Assembly (NCBI GenBank): GCA_027682585.1
Contig: JAQCZH010000002.1
Span: 625,862 to 689,861, forward strand
DNA: 64,000 nucleotides
Direction: 5' to 3'
DNA from: Lachnospiraceae bacterium AF51-6-b8A
GTDB taxonomy: Bacteria > Bacillota > Clostridia > Lachnospirales > Lachnospiraceae
Shown: piece by piece, positions 34,379-43,447 of the stretch
Numbering within the stretch: position 1 is the first letter of the stretch
Layout: each line of letters starts with the position of its first letter
Made by a program: the position numbers and the translations under genes
Notes under the pieces: model-generated
The model's input: only the letters and a program-made list of their open reading frames with translations
Told to the model about the DNA's origin: nothing
The model's database searches: none

Positions 34379-35827
34379 TCAGACCAAGACCCGGGTCTTT
34401 CCATCTCTTAGTCCCTGCACCTTAAGTCCATCCGCCAGAGCCATCTTAAGATAGCGGACAACCTCCTCCGTGATCTCCTCTCCACTGTGAACCAGAGGGA
34501 TCCCCGGCGGGTAGAGGAGAATGGAGTCTCTGCTGATACAGCCGGCACACTCCTCCAGATCCATTTCTTCCCACTTCTTTCGCAGAGCCTGCCAGGGTTC
34601 CAGGATCTTCCTGCGCGGACCGTAGACCAGCGTATGATCTATCACACGGTCGACTCCGCAGATCGCTTTCTGCTCCCCCTGCCGCTCTTCCCGAAGGACA
34701 TGCCGTCGATCAGCCTCCCCTGCCAAAAGCGCATCGATCTCAAACAACGCATCCTGCAGGCGCCGCAGTCCCTCGCTGGTATCCATAAGAGAGGTCATGG
34801 CCAGAACGTAATCGAAAGAAGCCATTTCCAATTCCAGCTGATACTCTTCCCGCAGCCATTCCATCAGTCTCTGTCCCGTGAGACTGGTTCGGGCACAGGA
34901 AATGACGATCTTGCCCGGATCATCTGTCCGCAGAATCCGAAGCGCTCTCAAGTCCTCACAGGCCTTGTAAAATTGCTTCAGATCACGGGCATTTTCCCGA
35001 AAACGGGCCTCTCCTTCCTGGCGCAAAAAGCGCAGAGCTGCTGCTGCCTGTCCCATAAGAATATAGGAGGGAGATGATGTCTCCAGATAGTCAATCAGAT
35101 TCGCCACCCGCTCTCTGTCAGCCCATGATCCATCCGGCAGGAGCAGAGCCGCCGTCATAGTGTAAAAGGGCAAGGTCTTGTGGAGACTGATCACCAGCAG
35201 ATCTGCCCCCTGATCGGCCATGGAAGGCGGGAAATAAGGATGAAGGCCGAAGTGCGCTCCATGGGCGGCATCCACCAGGAGCAGGGCTCCATGGGTATGC
35301 GCGATCTGTGCGATGGCAGACAGATCCGAAACCACCCCCTCATAGGTCGGAGATGTAATGGCCACAAGCTTGATCTTCTGTCCCCGCTTTTCTGCAGCAC
35401 ATAAGGCCTCCTGAACCGACGCAGCCCGAACCGGCCCCTGAAGGCCGTTTGTCAGAGCCTGGGGATAAATATATTCTACGGATAATCGGCCCAGAATTGC
35501 CCCATGATAGATGCTCTTATGACAGTTTCTCGCCATAAGCAGGGTATCCTGGGGTTCCAGATGGGACAGGAGACTGACCAGATTTCCCAGCGTGGCCCCT
35601 CCCACCAGCAGGCGGGCCTGAGCAACACCGTAGAGTTCTGCCAGTTCCCTCTCAATATCCGCAATCATTCCCCCTGCGTCGTGCAGGTCGTCAAAACCAT
35701 CAATCTCTGTGATATCCATCAGATTTGGATCGAAGCTCTGCGGAAAGCGGCGTTTATGGCCCGGCATATGAAAAGGGTAGGCCTGACTCTTTCCATATGC
35801 GAGCAGAGCCTGATCCAGGGCTGTCAT
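34379..35827 (-). CDS. Orn/Lys/Arg decarboxylase-fold PLP enzyme
   Basis: 482-residue fold-type I PLP enzyme of the Orn/Lys/Arg decarboxylase major-domain family (Bacillus YaaO/SpeA relatives). It shows YPFHMPGHKRRF at the N-terminus, ARNCHKSIYHGA, the cofactor Asp in LLVDAAHGAHFG and the Schiff-base lysine in SLHKTLPF. It lacks the N-terminal wing domain of the large inducible enzymes. The substrate may be arginine, lysine or ornithine and cannot be fixed from sequence. The ATG overlaps the stop of the upstream dacA-like gene (ATGA). Confidence 0.9.
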   Translation of the reverse strand: MTALDQALLAYGKSQAYPFHMPGHKRRFPQSFDPNLMDITEIDGFDDLHDAGGMIADIERELAELYGVAQARLLVGGATLGNLVSLLSHLEPQDTLLMARNCHKSIYHGAILGRLSVEYIYPQALTNGLQGPVRAASVQEALCAAEKRGQKIKLVAITSPTYEGVVSDLSAIAQIAHTHGALLLVDAAHGAHFGLHPYFPPSMADQGADLLVISLHKTLPFYTMTAALLLPDGSWADRERVANLIDYLETSSPSYILMGQAAAALRFLRQEGEARFRENARDLKQFYKACEDLRALRILRTDDPGKIVISCARTSLTGQRLMEWLREEYQLELEMASFDYVLAMTSLMDTSEGLRRLQDALFEIDALLAGEADRRHVLREERQGEQKAICGVDRVIDHTLVYGPRRKILEPWQALRKKWEEMDLEECAGCISRDSILLYPPGIPLVHSGEEITEEVVRYLKMALADGLKVQGLRDGKTRVLV

Positions 35828-37278
35828 CGGCGCCCCCGATACTTGCGCACACGATTTTTACGCGCTCTTCTTCTGGCCCGCCTCCGCCTGGTCAGAAACA
35901 GGAAGACAACAAACAGAAGAACCAGGATGAGAATCATTGCCAGAAGGATCGGCCCGATTATCGTCCGAAAGACCTTGCCAATATTCCCAAAGAAATTCCC
36001 GATCGCCTTACCTGTCTCAGAGATCCCGGACGATTCTCCGTTCTGTCCCGTTTTCTTTGCAGCCGTCATCGGCCGGCTTACCAGCGGCCGATCTCCAAAG
36101 AATATGGTGAGCCGATACGTTTCCTCTTCCCCCCTGTCCCTGCCTGCCAAATCTGTACCTGCTTCTCTCTTTCCCTCATCTGTCGGGTCTGAATCCTGAG
36201 CGGATCCTGTCGGCTCAATCCTGACGGACAGGTCCCCCGTATGAACTCCCTTCGGCAGAAGAAGGCTTCCCTCTGCCTGCCAGGACAGTCCCGACTTCCC
36301 AGACGTCTTGATCGCCTCATCCACCTTGGCCTGCAGACCGGCATCCTGAATGGAAACCTTATAAAAATTCGTTACTGCCCAGTCCATCAGGGCAATGGTA
36401 TCCTTATAACTGTCATTGCCCTCTGCGCACATACTTACACCGGCCAGATGCCCGCCATTCCTGTCTACATAAGTGACCAGAGTATGCCTGGCCTCATCGG
36501 TATAGCCAGTCTTCCCTCCCAGACATCCGTCGTAGAGGAACTCTCTTGTCTTGCTGGTAGAGAGCATGGCATGCGTATTGTTGAGAGGAGTGGGCTCCGC
36601 GTGCTTATTGGTCGGCGGGATCTCATAGCGCCTGGTTCCCACCATCTTGCGAATCGTCTCATTCTGATAGGCCGCTCTGGCAATCAGAGCCAGGTCATGG
36701 GCACAGGTATAGTGCTGGTCGTCATGAAGACCGCTGGAATTGGTGAAATGCGTATTAACACAGCCCAGTTCCTTTGCCTTGTCATTCATGGCCTGAATAA
36801 ATGTATGATAGTCGCCGCCCATATTAGCGCCCGCATGTTCCGCAATCGCATAGGCGCACTCATTGGCAGAGGCGAGCAGGATCCCATAGAGGGTCTGCTC
36901 CACGCTCATCTGCTCTCCCACATCTCTGGCAATATGAGAACTGTTGGTCTCATTCTTAAAAACCGCGTCTGATGAGAACGTGACGGTCTCATCAAGTTTG
37001 CTGTGCTCCAAAGCCACCAGGGCCGTCATCAGCTTGGTCGTTGAGGCCGGATAGCGGGCTGCCTTATCATCCTTGCTGTATAAAACCTCCCCGCTGTCCA
37101 GATCCATCAGAACTGCGGATGCCGATAGAACCTCCGGTTCCTGAGGCCAGCCCCCTGAAGCCGTATTCTCTCCCGCAGAAACTCTCCCCGGCAGGACAAA
37201 CTGCCCCGCGACAAGAAGACCGGCGATCATCAGGATGAAAAACTTCCTGCTGTATGTCATCAGTCGATGTAGATTCAC
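35824..37278 (-). CDS. D-alanyl-D-alanine carboxypeptidase (serine-type, PBP5-like)
   Basis: Trims the terminal D-Ala from peptidoglycan stem peptides outside the membrane. Signal peptide at about 1-35 (FFILMIAGLLVAGQF), then S79-T-T-K82 (SxxK), SANE (SxN) and GGKTGYTDEA (KTG), followed by the PBP5-type C-terminal domain. A terminal membrane helix (LLAMILILVLLFVVFLFL) ends in a very basic tail (RRRRARRRARKNR). I choose the GTG at 37278, with GGAGG six bases upstream, because ATG codons nearby lack spaced ribosome sites; the frame is open to 37362. The first gene of an operon running through the decarboxylase, kinase, holB and ricT. Confidence 0.92.
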   Translation of the reverse strand: MNLHRLMTYSRKFFILMIAGLLVAGQFVLPGRVSAGENTASGGWPQEPEVLSASAVLMDLDSGEVLYSKDDKAARYPASTTKLMTALVALEHSKLDETVTFSSDAVFKNETNSSHIARDVGEQMSVEQTLYGILLASANECAYAIAEHAGANMGGDYHTFIQAMNDKAKELGCVNTHFTNSSGLHDDQHYTCAHDLALIARAAYQNETIRKMVGTRRYEIPPTNKHAEPTPLNNTHAMLSTSKTREFLYDGCLGGKTGYTDEARHTLVTYVDRNGGHLAGVSMCAEGNDSYKDTIALMDWAVTNFYKVSIQDAGLQAKVDEAIKTSGKSGLSWQAEGSLLLPKGVHTGDLSVRIEPTGSAQDSDPTDEGKREAGTDLAGRDRGEEETYRLTIFFGDRPLVSRPMTAAKKTGQNGESSGISETGKAIGNFFGNIGKVFRTIIGPILLAMILILVLLFVVFLFLTRRRRARRRARKNRVRKYRGRR

Positions 37279-37604
37279 AATCATCCTCCGCATCTCTGCA
37301 ATATTGCTCACAGAATCTCTGAAAATTTCATTTTCAGTATAGCGGTCTGCCAAAAGAGACACAAGATTGACCCTATTCTCTCTGTGCGAATTTCATGCTC
37401 CCTGAGCGCTTCTTTTGACATAAATCTTGAAAAGTTTTTAACTTGACCGACTTCCATAGGAAATCGAATACCTGACCAGATCATATCAAGATCTATGGAC
37501 GGAATCCATGAGGCTCAGGCAGGCTGTCATTCACTGGTTTCATTGATTCAAGGAAAGCGTCCCGAAAGAACACACTTTGTTCACAAATCCCCTGGAATTA
37601 GCTC
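37279..37604. other. intergenic region between the carboxypeptidase gene and tRNA-Lys
   Basis: This should hold the promoter for the leftward operon. No ORF with supporting signals and no RNA gene other than the downstream tRNA is visible. Confidence 0.45.
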
Positions 37605-37633
37605 TTGCATTCCCCATATCTCTCCCATATAAT
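37605..37633 (+). promoter_or_regulatory. promoter of tRNA-Lys
   Basis: TTGCAT (37605-37610) and TATAAT (37628-37633), 17 bp spacing, 47 bp before the tRNA. Confidence 0.8.
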
Positions 37634-37679
37634 AATCTTTGTCGCTGAGACAGACAGATTTCAATGTCTGTTTGCTTAT

Positions 37680-37752
37680 GGGTCATTAGCTCAGCTGGCA
37701 GAGCACCTGACTCTTAATCAGGGTGTCCAGGGTTCGAACCCCTGATGACCCA
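37680..37752 (+). tRNA. tRNA-Lys (anticodon CTT)
   Basis: A 73-base cloverleaf. Acceptor GGGTCAT/ATGACCC, D arm GCTCAGCTGGCAGAGC, anticodon stem CCTGA/TCAGG with loop CTCTTAA (anticodon CTT at 37713-37715), and T arm CAGGG-TTCGAAC-CCCTG. CCA is not encoded. Confidence 0.97.
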
Positions 37753-37757
37753 CTTAG

Positions 37758-37797
37758 AAGTCCTTATCTTGCAGAGATGGCTGCGGGATTTGGGCTT
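37758..37797 (+). terminator. terminator of tRNA-Lys
   Basis: AAGTCC (37758-37763) pairs with GGGCTT (37792-37797), enclosing a GCAG/CTGC stem, followed by a T run. Confidence 0.6.
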
Positions 37798-37951
37798 TTT
37801 TCTTATTGATTATCATCCGTATAAGCTGAAAACATCAAAAAATCTATGTTTGAGAGGTAATAAGGCATACCGGCATACGCAAAGATGATCTGTATGACGT
37901 TATTAAAAATCAGGGAACGCTGTTTGGTTATGTCGCGCAAACCTGACCCAA

Positions 37952-38665
37952 TTACTGTTCGCGGAGCAGATCCCCCCTGGATGAAGCAGTATATGATGTA
38001 TCGGCGGGCTGTCTGCGCAGAACCATCTTACAGATCGGATTTCCCCTGGAAGAGAACTTCTCCTCATACTCGGTCATGACATTGCCCTGACACATCTTCT
38101 CATCCCGGTGCAGATCATATGTCTTCTCCTCAATTTGAAAGACGGCTGAGGCTGCTGCCGTCTCTAAAGAGAAATCAAAGAGTTCCCGGTTATCCGTCTT
38201 AAACTCAATCTTCCCATCACTCATCAGCACCTTATCATAACGGCAGAGGAAAGGCTCAGAAGTCAGACGCCGATTCGCATGTCTGGCCTTAGGCCAGGGA
38301 TCCGAGAAGTTCAGATAAATGCGCTCGACTTCTTCCGGGGCGAAGATATCGGGCAGATCCCAGGCGTCAATACAGAGAAAGCGCAGATTTGTCGGCATTT
38401 GTCCTTCCTGCCTCAGTACCTCCATCTTCTGCAGAGCCCGATAGAGAACAGAGGTATAGCGTTCTATTCCAATATAATTGATCCTTGGATGCAGGCGAGC
38501 CATATCAATAATAAAGCGCCCCTTGCCCATACCGATCTCCAACTGCAGGGGCTGCCTGCAGTCAAAGAGCTCCTGCCAATGCCCCCTCTGTTTGCCCGGC
38601 TCATGCACTACATAACTGCTCTTCTCTATGACCTCATCCGCCGCCGCAATTCTGCGCAATCTCAT
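37952..38665 (-). CDS. trmB: tRNA (guanosine(46)-N7)-methyltransferase
   Basis: 237-residue SAM-dependent enzyme making m7G46 in tRNA. It has LEIGMGKGRFIIDMA, the NYIGIERY turn and the family hallmark NFSDPWPKARHANRRL. The YEEKFSSRGNPICKMV end motif is present, followed by a 20-residue non-conserved tail. Monocistronic. Confidence 0.96.
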   Translation of the reverse strand: MRLRRIAAADEVIEKSSYVVHEPGKQRGHWQELFDCRQPLQLEIGMGKGRFIIDMARLHPRINYIGIERYTSVLYRALQKMEVLRQEGQMPTNLRFLCIDAWDLPDIFAPEEVERIYLNFSDPWPKARHANRRLTSEPFLCRYDKVLMSDGKIEFKTDNRELFDFSLETAAASAVFQIEEKTYDLHRDEKMCQGNVMTEYEEKFSSRGNPICKMVLRRQPADTSYTASSRGDLLREQ

Positions 38666-38948
38666 CTGTCTTTCCTCATTTTGCTCTAACCGGTGGTTAT
38701 GCCTTGATGCATATCTTCCCCGGCTTCACTCTTTCGATTCCGTCCGCTAATACATTTCTACCCAATATGCTAAGATTCCCTCGAAATCAGATGAATGGCA
38801 GAGCCATTGATTTCTTCTGACCTTTTTCCATGCCGAGCACATCTCGGACAAAGGTACGCATAGCGTCCATTTTTTCTCCTGTCAAAATACATTCCTGCCT
38901 TCCGCTCAAAAGCGCCCGCTCCAGTCCCTTCCGCTTTCATGAAAAATC
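38666..38948. other. intergenic region upstream of trmB
   Basis: This presumably carries the trmB promoter. No gene or clear RNA element is seen. Confidence 0.4.
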
Positions 38949-38989
38949 GGACTCAGGAAGATTTCACTCGATGAGATCATCCTGAGTCC
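38949..38989 (-). terminator. terminator of the formate/nitrite transporter gene
   Basis: GGACTCAGGA (38949-38958) pairs perfectly with TCCTGAGTCC (38980-38989). On the minus strand it is followed by GATTTTTC. Confidence 0.85.
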
Positions 38990-39009
38990 TGAACTTACAA
39001 TCGTTGAAA

Positions 39010-39059
39010 GGATCTTTGACGTTTAAGACCCCCAGGATATGATCCCAAAGATCCGGGGG
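39010..39059 (-). ncRNA. pseudoknot-capable 3' region of the formate/nitrite transporter gene
   Basis: On the minus strand CCCCC (39059-39055) can pair with GGGGG (39033-39029). The adjacent GGATCTTTG (39054-39046) can pair with CAAAGATCC (39018-39010). The two stems interleave in H-type pseudoknot order, and the loop between contains a small GGAT/ATCC hairpin. It lies 15 bp after the stop codon and before the terminator. Confidence 0.45.
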
Positions 39060-39073
39060 ACTGCACCCGCACG

Positions 39074-39835
39074 TTATTTGTCCCTGGATGCAATGAAGTA
39101 AGGAACGGCGACAAAAATGACACCGCCGATCATATTGCCCAGCGTAACAACCAAAAGATTATAGAACCAGCCCCCAAGACTGACCGCCTGGCCCGCCGGA
39201 TTTAAAAGAGCAGAGGTCAGCAGGGTCATATTGGCAACGCTGTGTTCAAATCCGGTTGTAATGAAGGCGAAGAGACACCAGAAGCACATAAGGATCTTGG
39301 CACTGTCACTCTTGACGCGGAAGCCGCACCATACCGCCAGGCAAACCAGGATATTGCAGAGAATACCGCGGCTTAAGAGGGGCACGAATCCAGCGGACAT
39401 TTTAGCCAGAGCTCCCTTCGCGATAAATGCCGCAACTGCCTCTGTCTGCAGGCCGCTGGCGCTAAAAAGCAGAGCCAAGAGAACAGATCCAGCCACATTG
39501 CCAAGCCAGCACACAATCCAGAGTTTGACCAAATCTGCCAGGCTGACCTTGCCTCCCATCACCCCTGAAGACATGACCATAGTGTTCCCTGTAAAGAGTT
39601 CTCCTCCGGCGATCACGACAAGGCTTAAGGCGACTCCGAAAGAAGCTCCCATCACGATCTTCGTGGCCGGATTCCCATTCAGAAGTCCGCCGATTGTAAA
39701 GATAAGCAGTATCCCAAAACCGATATAGGCACCTGCCAACATAGACAGCAGAAAATAACCCATGGGATTTTTCTTCAATAATCCCGCCTTAGCTACTGCG
39801 GCATTGGTCATCGCTGCGAATTCTTCCTTATACAT
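39074..39835 (-). CDS. formate/nitrite transporter family channel
   Basis: About 253 residues with six membrane helices, FNT family (FocA/NirC/FdhC). It shows NPMGYFLLSMLAGAYIGFG, GGELFTGNTMVMSSGVMGGK and the second-half ILCNILVCLAVWCGF with FEHSVANM. The GAGGAG site is correctly placed for the ATG at 39835 rather than for the upstream ATG at 39853. Formate is the most likely substrate in a fermenter, but nitrite or hydrosulfide channels look similar. Confidence 0.92.
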   Translation of the reverse strand: MYKEEFAAMTNAAVAKAGLLKKNPMGYFLLSMLAGAYIGFGILLIFTIGGLLNGNPATKIVMGASFGVALSLVVIAGGELFTGNTMVMSSGVMGGKVSLADLVKLWIVCWLGNVAGSVLLALLFSASGLQTEAVAAFIAKGALAKMSAGFVPLLSRGILCNILVCLAVWCGFRVKSDSAKILMCFWCLFAFITTGFEHSVANMTLLTSALLNPAGQAVSLGGWFYNLLVVTLGNMIGGVIFVAVPYFIASRDK

Positions 39836-40121
39836 AAAACTCTCCTCTTCCATCAGGTCATAAATGTACGCTCGGCAATGCCCTGTAAGCCGAGCCGTAG
39901 CGCACGCTCTCCGTGAACATCTGACTGCTGCAAAAACTCCCCGCCCGGAGCCGGCAAACCTACTGCGACCTATTATAACCCAGATCCAGTTATCCTCAAA
40001 ATCCTACTTTATCGTCCATTCGAACGTATTCATAATATTTCAGTCACTTCGTCACACTCGGAAGCTCCGTTGAAATTCGTCTCAGAAGATACGACAGATG
40101 AATCTTTCGCATTACCTCGCA

Positions 40122-40985
40122 TCACTCTCTCCGTTCCCTTAATTTTTCAGTTGTTCTCTCCTTCAAAATTTCGATCAGTCGCTTTTGCATCTCTTTATCA
40201 TAGGCAGATCGATTTGCCCTGACTTCCCTCCCCTTTTCATTATACAGGAACCCGGTATATCCGTTTTCTGTTGCCAGAACCGTATAAATACGGGCCATTG
40301 CTTCCGGTGAAATTGAAAACTTTGATTTTATGGCATATGCTTTTTTCATAATAGCGGGAAGACGATCGTATCGGCTCAAATCAACCTTGACATTCGTTAC
40401 TCTGACTGCCTGAATGCGAACACCTTCCATGTGTTCCCTCATATATAGCGAAGCCATCAAAAGCGCTAATTTATTTTGATAATAGGTGGATGCCGGACGA
40501 TAGTGCTTCCTTCCATCCAGATTGTGAATGTCAAGTTTGATAAATGGATAAACGCACAATCCCTGCGACGATATGTTGATAATGCGCCCTCTCCCGCTTC
40601 TTCTGAGAGCGTCCTCCATTAATATTGAAATAAGATAGGGAGCTGCAACATTTGTCGCAAACTGTTTTTCCATTCCCTCATCTGTTATTGCAGGCTTCTT
40701 CACTGACAAATCAAAATCAGCTGCATTGTTAATCAATACATGAAGTTCCTTATGCAAAGACAGATACCTGGCAGCCACGCGTCTCACACCCGCCATAGAG
40801 GAAAGGTCCGCAAGAAGATAACCGACCTGTTGATTCCCAGTCTCTTCTGAGATAGAAGAAGCAGCCCTGGCCGCTCTTTCTTCATTTCTACAAATAAGCG
40901 TTACATGATACCCTTTTGCTGCAATCTGTCTGGCGGCCTGATATCCGATGCCGCTGTCAGCACCTGTGATGATACAATTCTTCAT
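40122..40985 (-). CDS. short-chain dehydrogenase/reductase
   Basis: 287-residue NAD(P)-dependent oxidoreductase resembling the retinol-dehydrogenase-like SDR group. Cofactor motif TGADSGIGYQAARQIAAKG, LINNAA motif, catalytic Ser in INISSQG and YxxxK as YYQNK. The RN after the second strand (ICRNEERA) suggests NADP. The substrate is unknown. It is flanked by non-coding gaps on both sides, and no pathway partner is adjacent. Confidence 0.88.
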   Translation of the reverse strand: MKNCIITGADSGIGYQAARQIAAKGYHVTLICRNEERAARAASSISEETGNQQVGYLLADLSSMAGVRRVAARYLSLHKELHVLINNAADFDLSVKKPAITDEGMEKQFATNVAAPYLISILMEDALRRSGRGRIINISSQGLCVYPFIKLDIHNLDGRKHYRPASTYYQNKLALLMASLYMREHMEGVRIQAVRVTNVKVDLSRYDRLPAIMKKAYAIKSKFSISPEAMARIYTVLATENGYTGFLYNEKGREVRANRSAYDKEMQKRLIEILKERTTEKLRERRE

Positions 40986-41221
40986 CTTGTCGCTTCCTCA
41001 ATCATACAAATTCCGATTTGTTATTCTGAATATTCTTAGATTTTTCTTTCTATATCAACTACTTTCCCCTTTATTATCCCATAACATATGAGAATAATGG
41101 TATACACAGAAAAATAATCCTACAATAAATGTTGGGAAAGTAATAAGACGAACCTCTTACGGGATCTATCGATTTGAGAGGCTTCAAGCTTTGTCCTATA
41201 ACTCTACATAGAGCCTGAAAA

Positions 41222-41258
41222 GCGGAAGTCGAAGGAGCTAATCTCCAGCGGCTTCCGC
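41222..41258 (-). terminator. terminator of tRNA-Arg
   Basis: GCGGAAG (41222-41228) pairs with CTTCCGC (41252-41258) with an inner GGAG/CTCC stem. On the minus strand TTTTC follows. Confidence 0.85.
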
Positions 41259-41267
41259 ATGATTCTC

Positions 41268-41344
41268 TGGCGTCCACGATGTGATTCGAACACACGACCT
41301 ACCGCTTAGGAGGCGGTCGCTCTATCCAGCTGAGCTACGCGGAC
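41268..41344 (-). tRNA. tRNA-Arg (anticodon CCT)
   Basis: A 77-base cloverleaf on the minus strand with encoded CCA. Acceptor GTCCGCG/CGTGGAC, anticodon stem ACCGC/GCGGT with loop CTCCTAA (anticodon CCT), T arm GTGTG-TTCGAAT-CACAT. Confidence 0.97.
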
Positions 41345-41462
41345 TCATGAAATTAGAACTCATCTCTGTTTCATCAGATAAGAACGAATCAAGTATACCA
41401 CAATTTTCTCTTTATAGGACCATATTTTTTCAAAACGAGACAGGTGTGCTCGCGACTATGAA

Positions 41463-41843
41463 TCATTTCCTGCTCTTGCGAAACTGAATCTTCCAACCCA
41501 CAATCCACCCCAGGACAAGCAGATAATTTTCAATCGCACCGACTCCATTAACCAAACTTCTCTGATCAAGAAAGTGAACAAGGTGATTTGTTCCTATCCC
41601 AATTCCACCCACGATAAGAGTCAGAAGAACTGTCTTTAAAAAGTAAGCGTTATATTTAAGATTTACAGCGATCAGAATAATCATCACTGCGATATCCCAA
41701 ACGGCTATTTCTCTCTGCCATCCGTAAGAGACATGATAAGCTGGATGACTTGCCATATCATCAGGAAAAAACAGTTACAGTACAACCGCCCCCGACATTG
41801 CAGCTATAACAAAGACAAAGAGGACTCTCAAAAACTTATTCAT
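41463..41843 (-). pseudogene. small membrane protein gene interrupted by an in-frame TAA
   Basis: A good AGGAGG and ATG at 41843 begin a signal-like segment (NKFLRVLFVFVIAAMSGAVVL) that hits TAA after 22 codons. The same frame continues without another stop to 41463, encoding FFPDDMASHPAYHVSYGW and three or four hydrophobic helices (VMIILIAVNL, LLTLIVGGIGIG, YLLVLGWIVGW) ending in KIQFRKSRK. With one residue in place of TAA the product would be a normal ~126-residue membrane protein. Family not recognised. The later ATG at 41756 has no ribosome site, so a truncated product is doubtful. A sequencing error must be excluded. Confidence 0.65.
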
Positions 41844-41853
41844 ATGCCCTCCT

Positions 41854-42342
41854 TTATATTTCCTTCCCCAGTGCCTTATGCAATGCCTGCTCCTCCTCTT
41901 TTCCAAGAGTCGTAACCGAACGGCCGTCAATGATCTCCTTTATATAAGAATAACATCCCTCTCGGCTGTGCACCACATTCAAGATAAAGCCGTTATTTTC
42001 TCGGGTCAGCATAGCCAGAGAGAAACTGAGCTTGCCGCCCATCTGATCTAAGGCATTATACTTCATCAGACCGTATTTCTGAAAAGTTACCGCCGCCTTG
42101 TCTGAGAGATTCTTAATATTGCGTTCATTGGCGGCATTGGCCTCAACCAATTCATCTGCCTGATCCATACGAAAGACAAGACTCTCTTCCAGGGATTTTG
42201 CATTCTTTCCTCTCATAAAAACATCATACTTCTTCTGCAGCTTACGGATCTTAACCAGACTGATCAGAACCAGAATCAGAAGAACCAGGGCCAAAAAAAT
42301 CAAGCCAATCACAACAAAAGGATTAACGACGTACTCTAACAT
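41854..42342 (-). CDS. DUF4446 family membrane-anchored protein
   Basis: 162 residues: one N-terminal membrane helix (VVIGLIFLALVLLILVLISLV), a coiled-coil linker and a DUF4446 domain with KYDVFMRGKNAKSLEE, the YGLMKYNALDQMGGKLSFSLAML core and LNVVHSREGCYSYIKEI. I start at the ATG at 42342 after TGAGGTT; upstream ATGs at 42408 and 42357 lack better sites. It follows parB in the same direction, the usual Clostridia arrangement. Function unknown, with a possible link to chromosome partitioning only by position. Confidence 0.9.
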   Translation of the reverse strand: MLEYVVNPFVVIGLIFLALVLLILVLISLVKIRKLQKKYDVFMRGKNAKSLEESLVFRMDQADELVEANAANERNIKNLSDKAAVTFQKYGLMKYNALDQMGGKLSFSLAMLTRENNGFILNVVHSREGCYSYIKEIIDGRSVTTLGKEEEQALHKALGKEI

Positions 42343-42421
42343 ATTTAACCTCAGCATTCTCATTTGAAAGTCCCCTCGCATTTCATGCGAAGGGACTTTA
42401 TTCTTCACACCTGTTTCTGTC

Positions 42422-43447
42422 TCACTGCTTCCTGAGTTGGATCAAATCCATAATTCTCTGCAACTCATCCTGAGAATAGTATTCTATCTCAAGTTTTCCC
42501 TTCTGATTATCTTTGGGATGAATCTTGACCTTAGTCCCCAGCGAAGTCTTCAGGTTTTCCTCCATCGTCTGATAGAGTATCATCATCTGCTCTGTCAGCG
42601 CCTTTTGCGTCTCAGACTTCCTTGGAAGTGGCTTCTGCAAACGGTGAACTTCCCTCTCCACATCGCGGACAGACATCTTCTGATCAAATGCCCTCTGTGC
42701 CAGATCAAACTGCAGATCCTTATTGCCAAGTCCAAGAATTGCCCTTGCGTGACCGGTCGAGATCATCTCATCGATAACCATCTGCTGTACCCTGGGGTCC
42801 AGCTTGAGCAAACGCATCGAATTCGTGACCGCCGTTCTGCTCTTGGAGACTCGTTCAGCTACCTGGTCTTGTTTCAAATGAAACTCATCCAACAATTTCT
42901 TGTATGCCTGTGCCTCTTCAATGGGGTTGAGATCCTCACGCTGAATATTCTCAATGAGCGCAATCTCTACGATTTCCTGTTCAGACAGATTTCGGATGAT
43001 GACCGGCACTTCTTTCAGACCGGCAATCTTGGCCGCCCTCCAGCGACGCTCTCCGGCGACAATTTCATAGTAGTCGCCTCTCTCCTGAACCACCAAAGGC
43101 GAAAGCACACCAAACTGACGAATGGATTCCGCTAATTCTTCCAGCGCGTCCTCATCAAACCGTTTTCTTGGCTGCTCCCGGTTAGGCTCTACTTTATGAA
43201 TATCAACAAATACGACACCTTCTCCAGCCTTTGACTTACTTTCTTTCTTTCCTTTATTTTCATCAGCTTTGATTGGTTCGCAACCTGCATGAATGGGTCC
43301 TTGTTTATGACCACCGGATTTTCCAGTGCTGCTATCCTTCATTGCCGTCTTGCTGACTGTTCTGTTTTTTAACTTCCCGCCGCCAGTTGTCTTATTGGGA
43401 ATCAATGAATCCAAGCCTCTTCCAAGACCACTTTTTTTTGCTGCCAT
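42422..43447 (-). CDS. parB: chromosome-partitioning protein ParB (Spo0J)
   Basis: 341 residues. The ParB/Srx domain (REQPRKRFDEDALEELAESI, GERRWRAAK CTP-binding motif, ENIQREDLNPIEEAQAY), the helix-turn-helix that reads parS (KQDQVAERVSKSRTAVTNSM) and a C-terminal dimer domain are present. An unusual Lys/Gly/Ser-rich linker (about residues 15-75) separates the N-terminal GLGRGLDSLIPN ParA-activating peptide from the core. Its ATG directly follows the parA stop. ParB loads on the parS sites next to parA. Confidence 0.96.
   Translation of the reverse strand: MAAKKSGLGRGLDSLIPNKTTGGGKLKNRTVSKTAMKDSSTGKSGGHKQGPIHAGCEPIKADENKGKKESKSKAGEGVVFVDIHKVEPNREQPRKRFDEDALEELAESIRQFGVLSPLVVQERGDYYEIVAGERRWRAAKIAGLKEVPVIIRNLSEQEIVEIALIENIQREDLNPIEEAQAYKKLLDEFHLKQDQVAERVSKSRTAVTNSMRLLKLDPRVQQMVIDEMISTGHARAILGLGNKDLQFDLAQRAFDQKMSVRDVEREVHRLQKPLPRKSETQKALTEQMMILYQTMEENLKTSLGTKVKIHPKDNQKGKLEIEYYSQDELQRIMDLIQLRKQ

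Noticed and set aside
41281..41487. 68-codon plus-strand frame over tRNA-Arg
   Set aside because: It is simply the complement of the tRNA gene read as protein.
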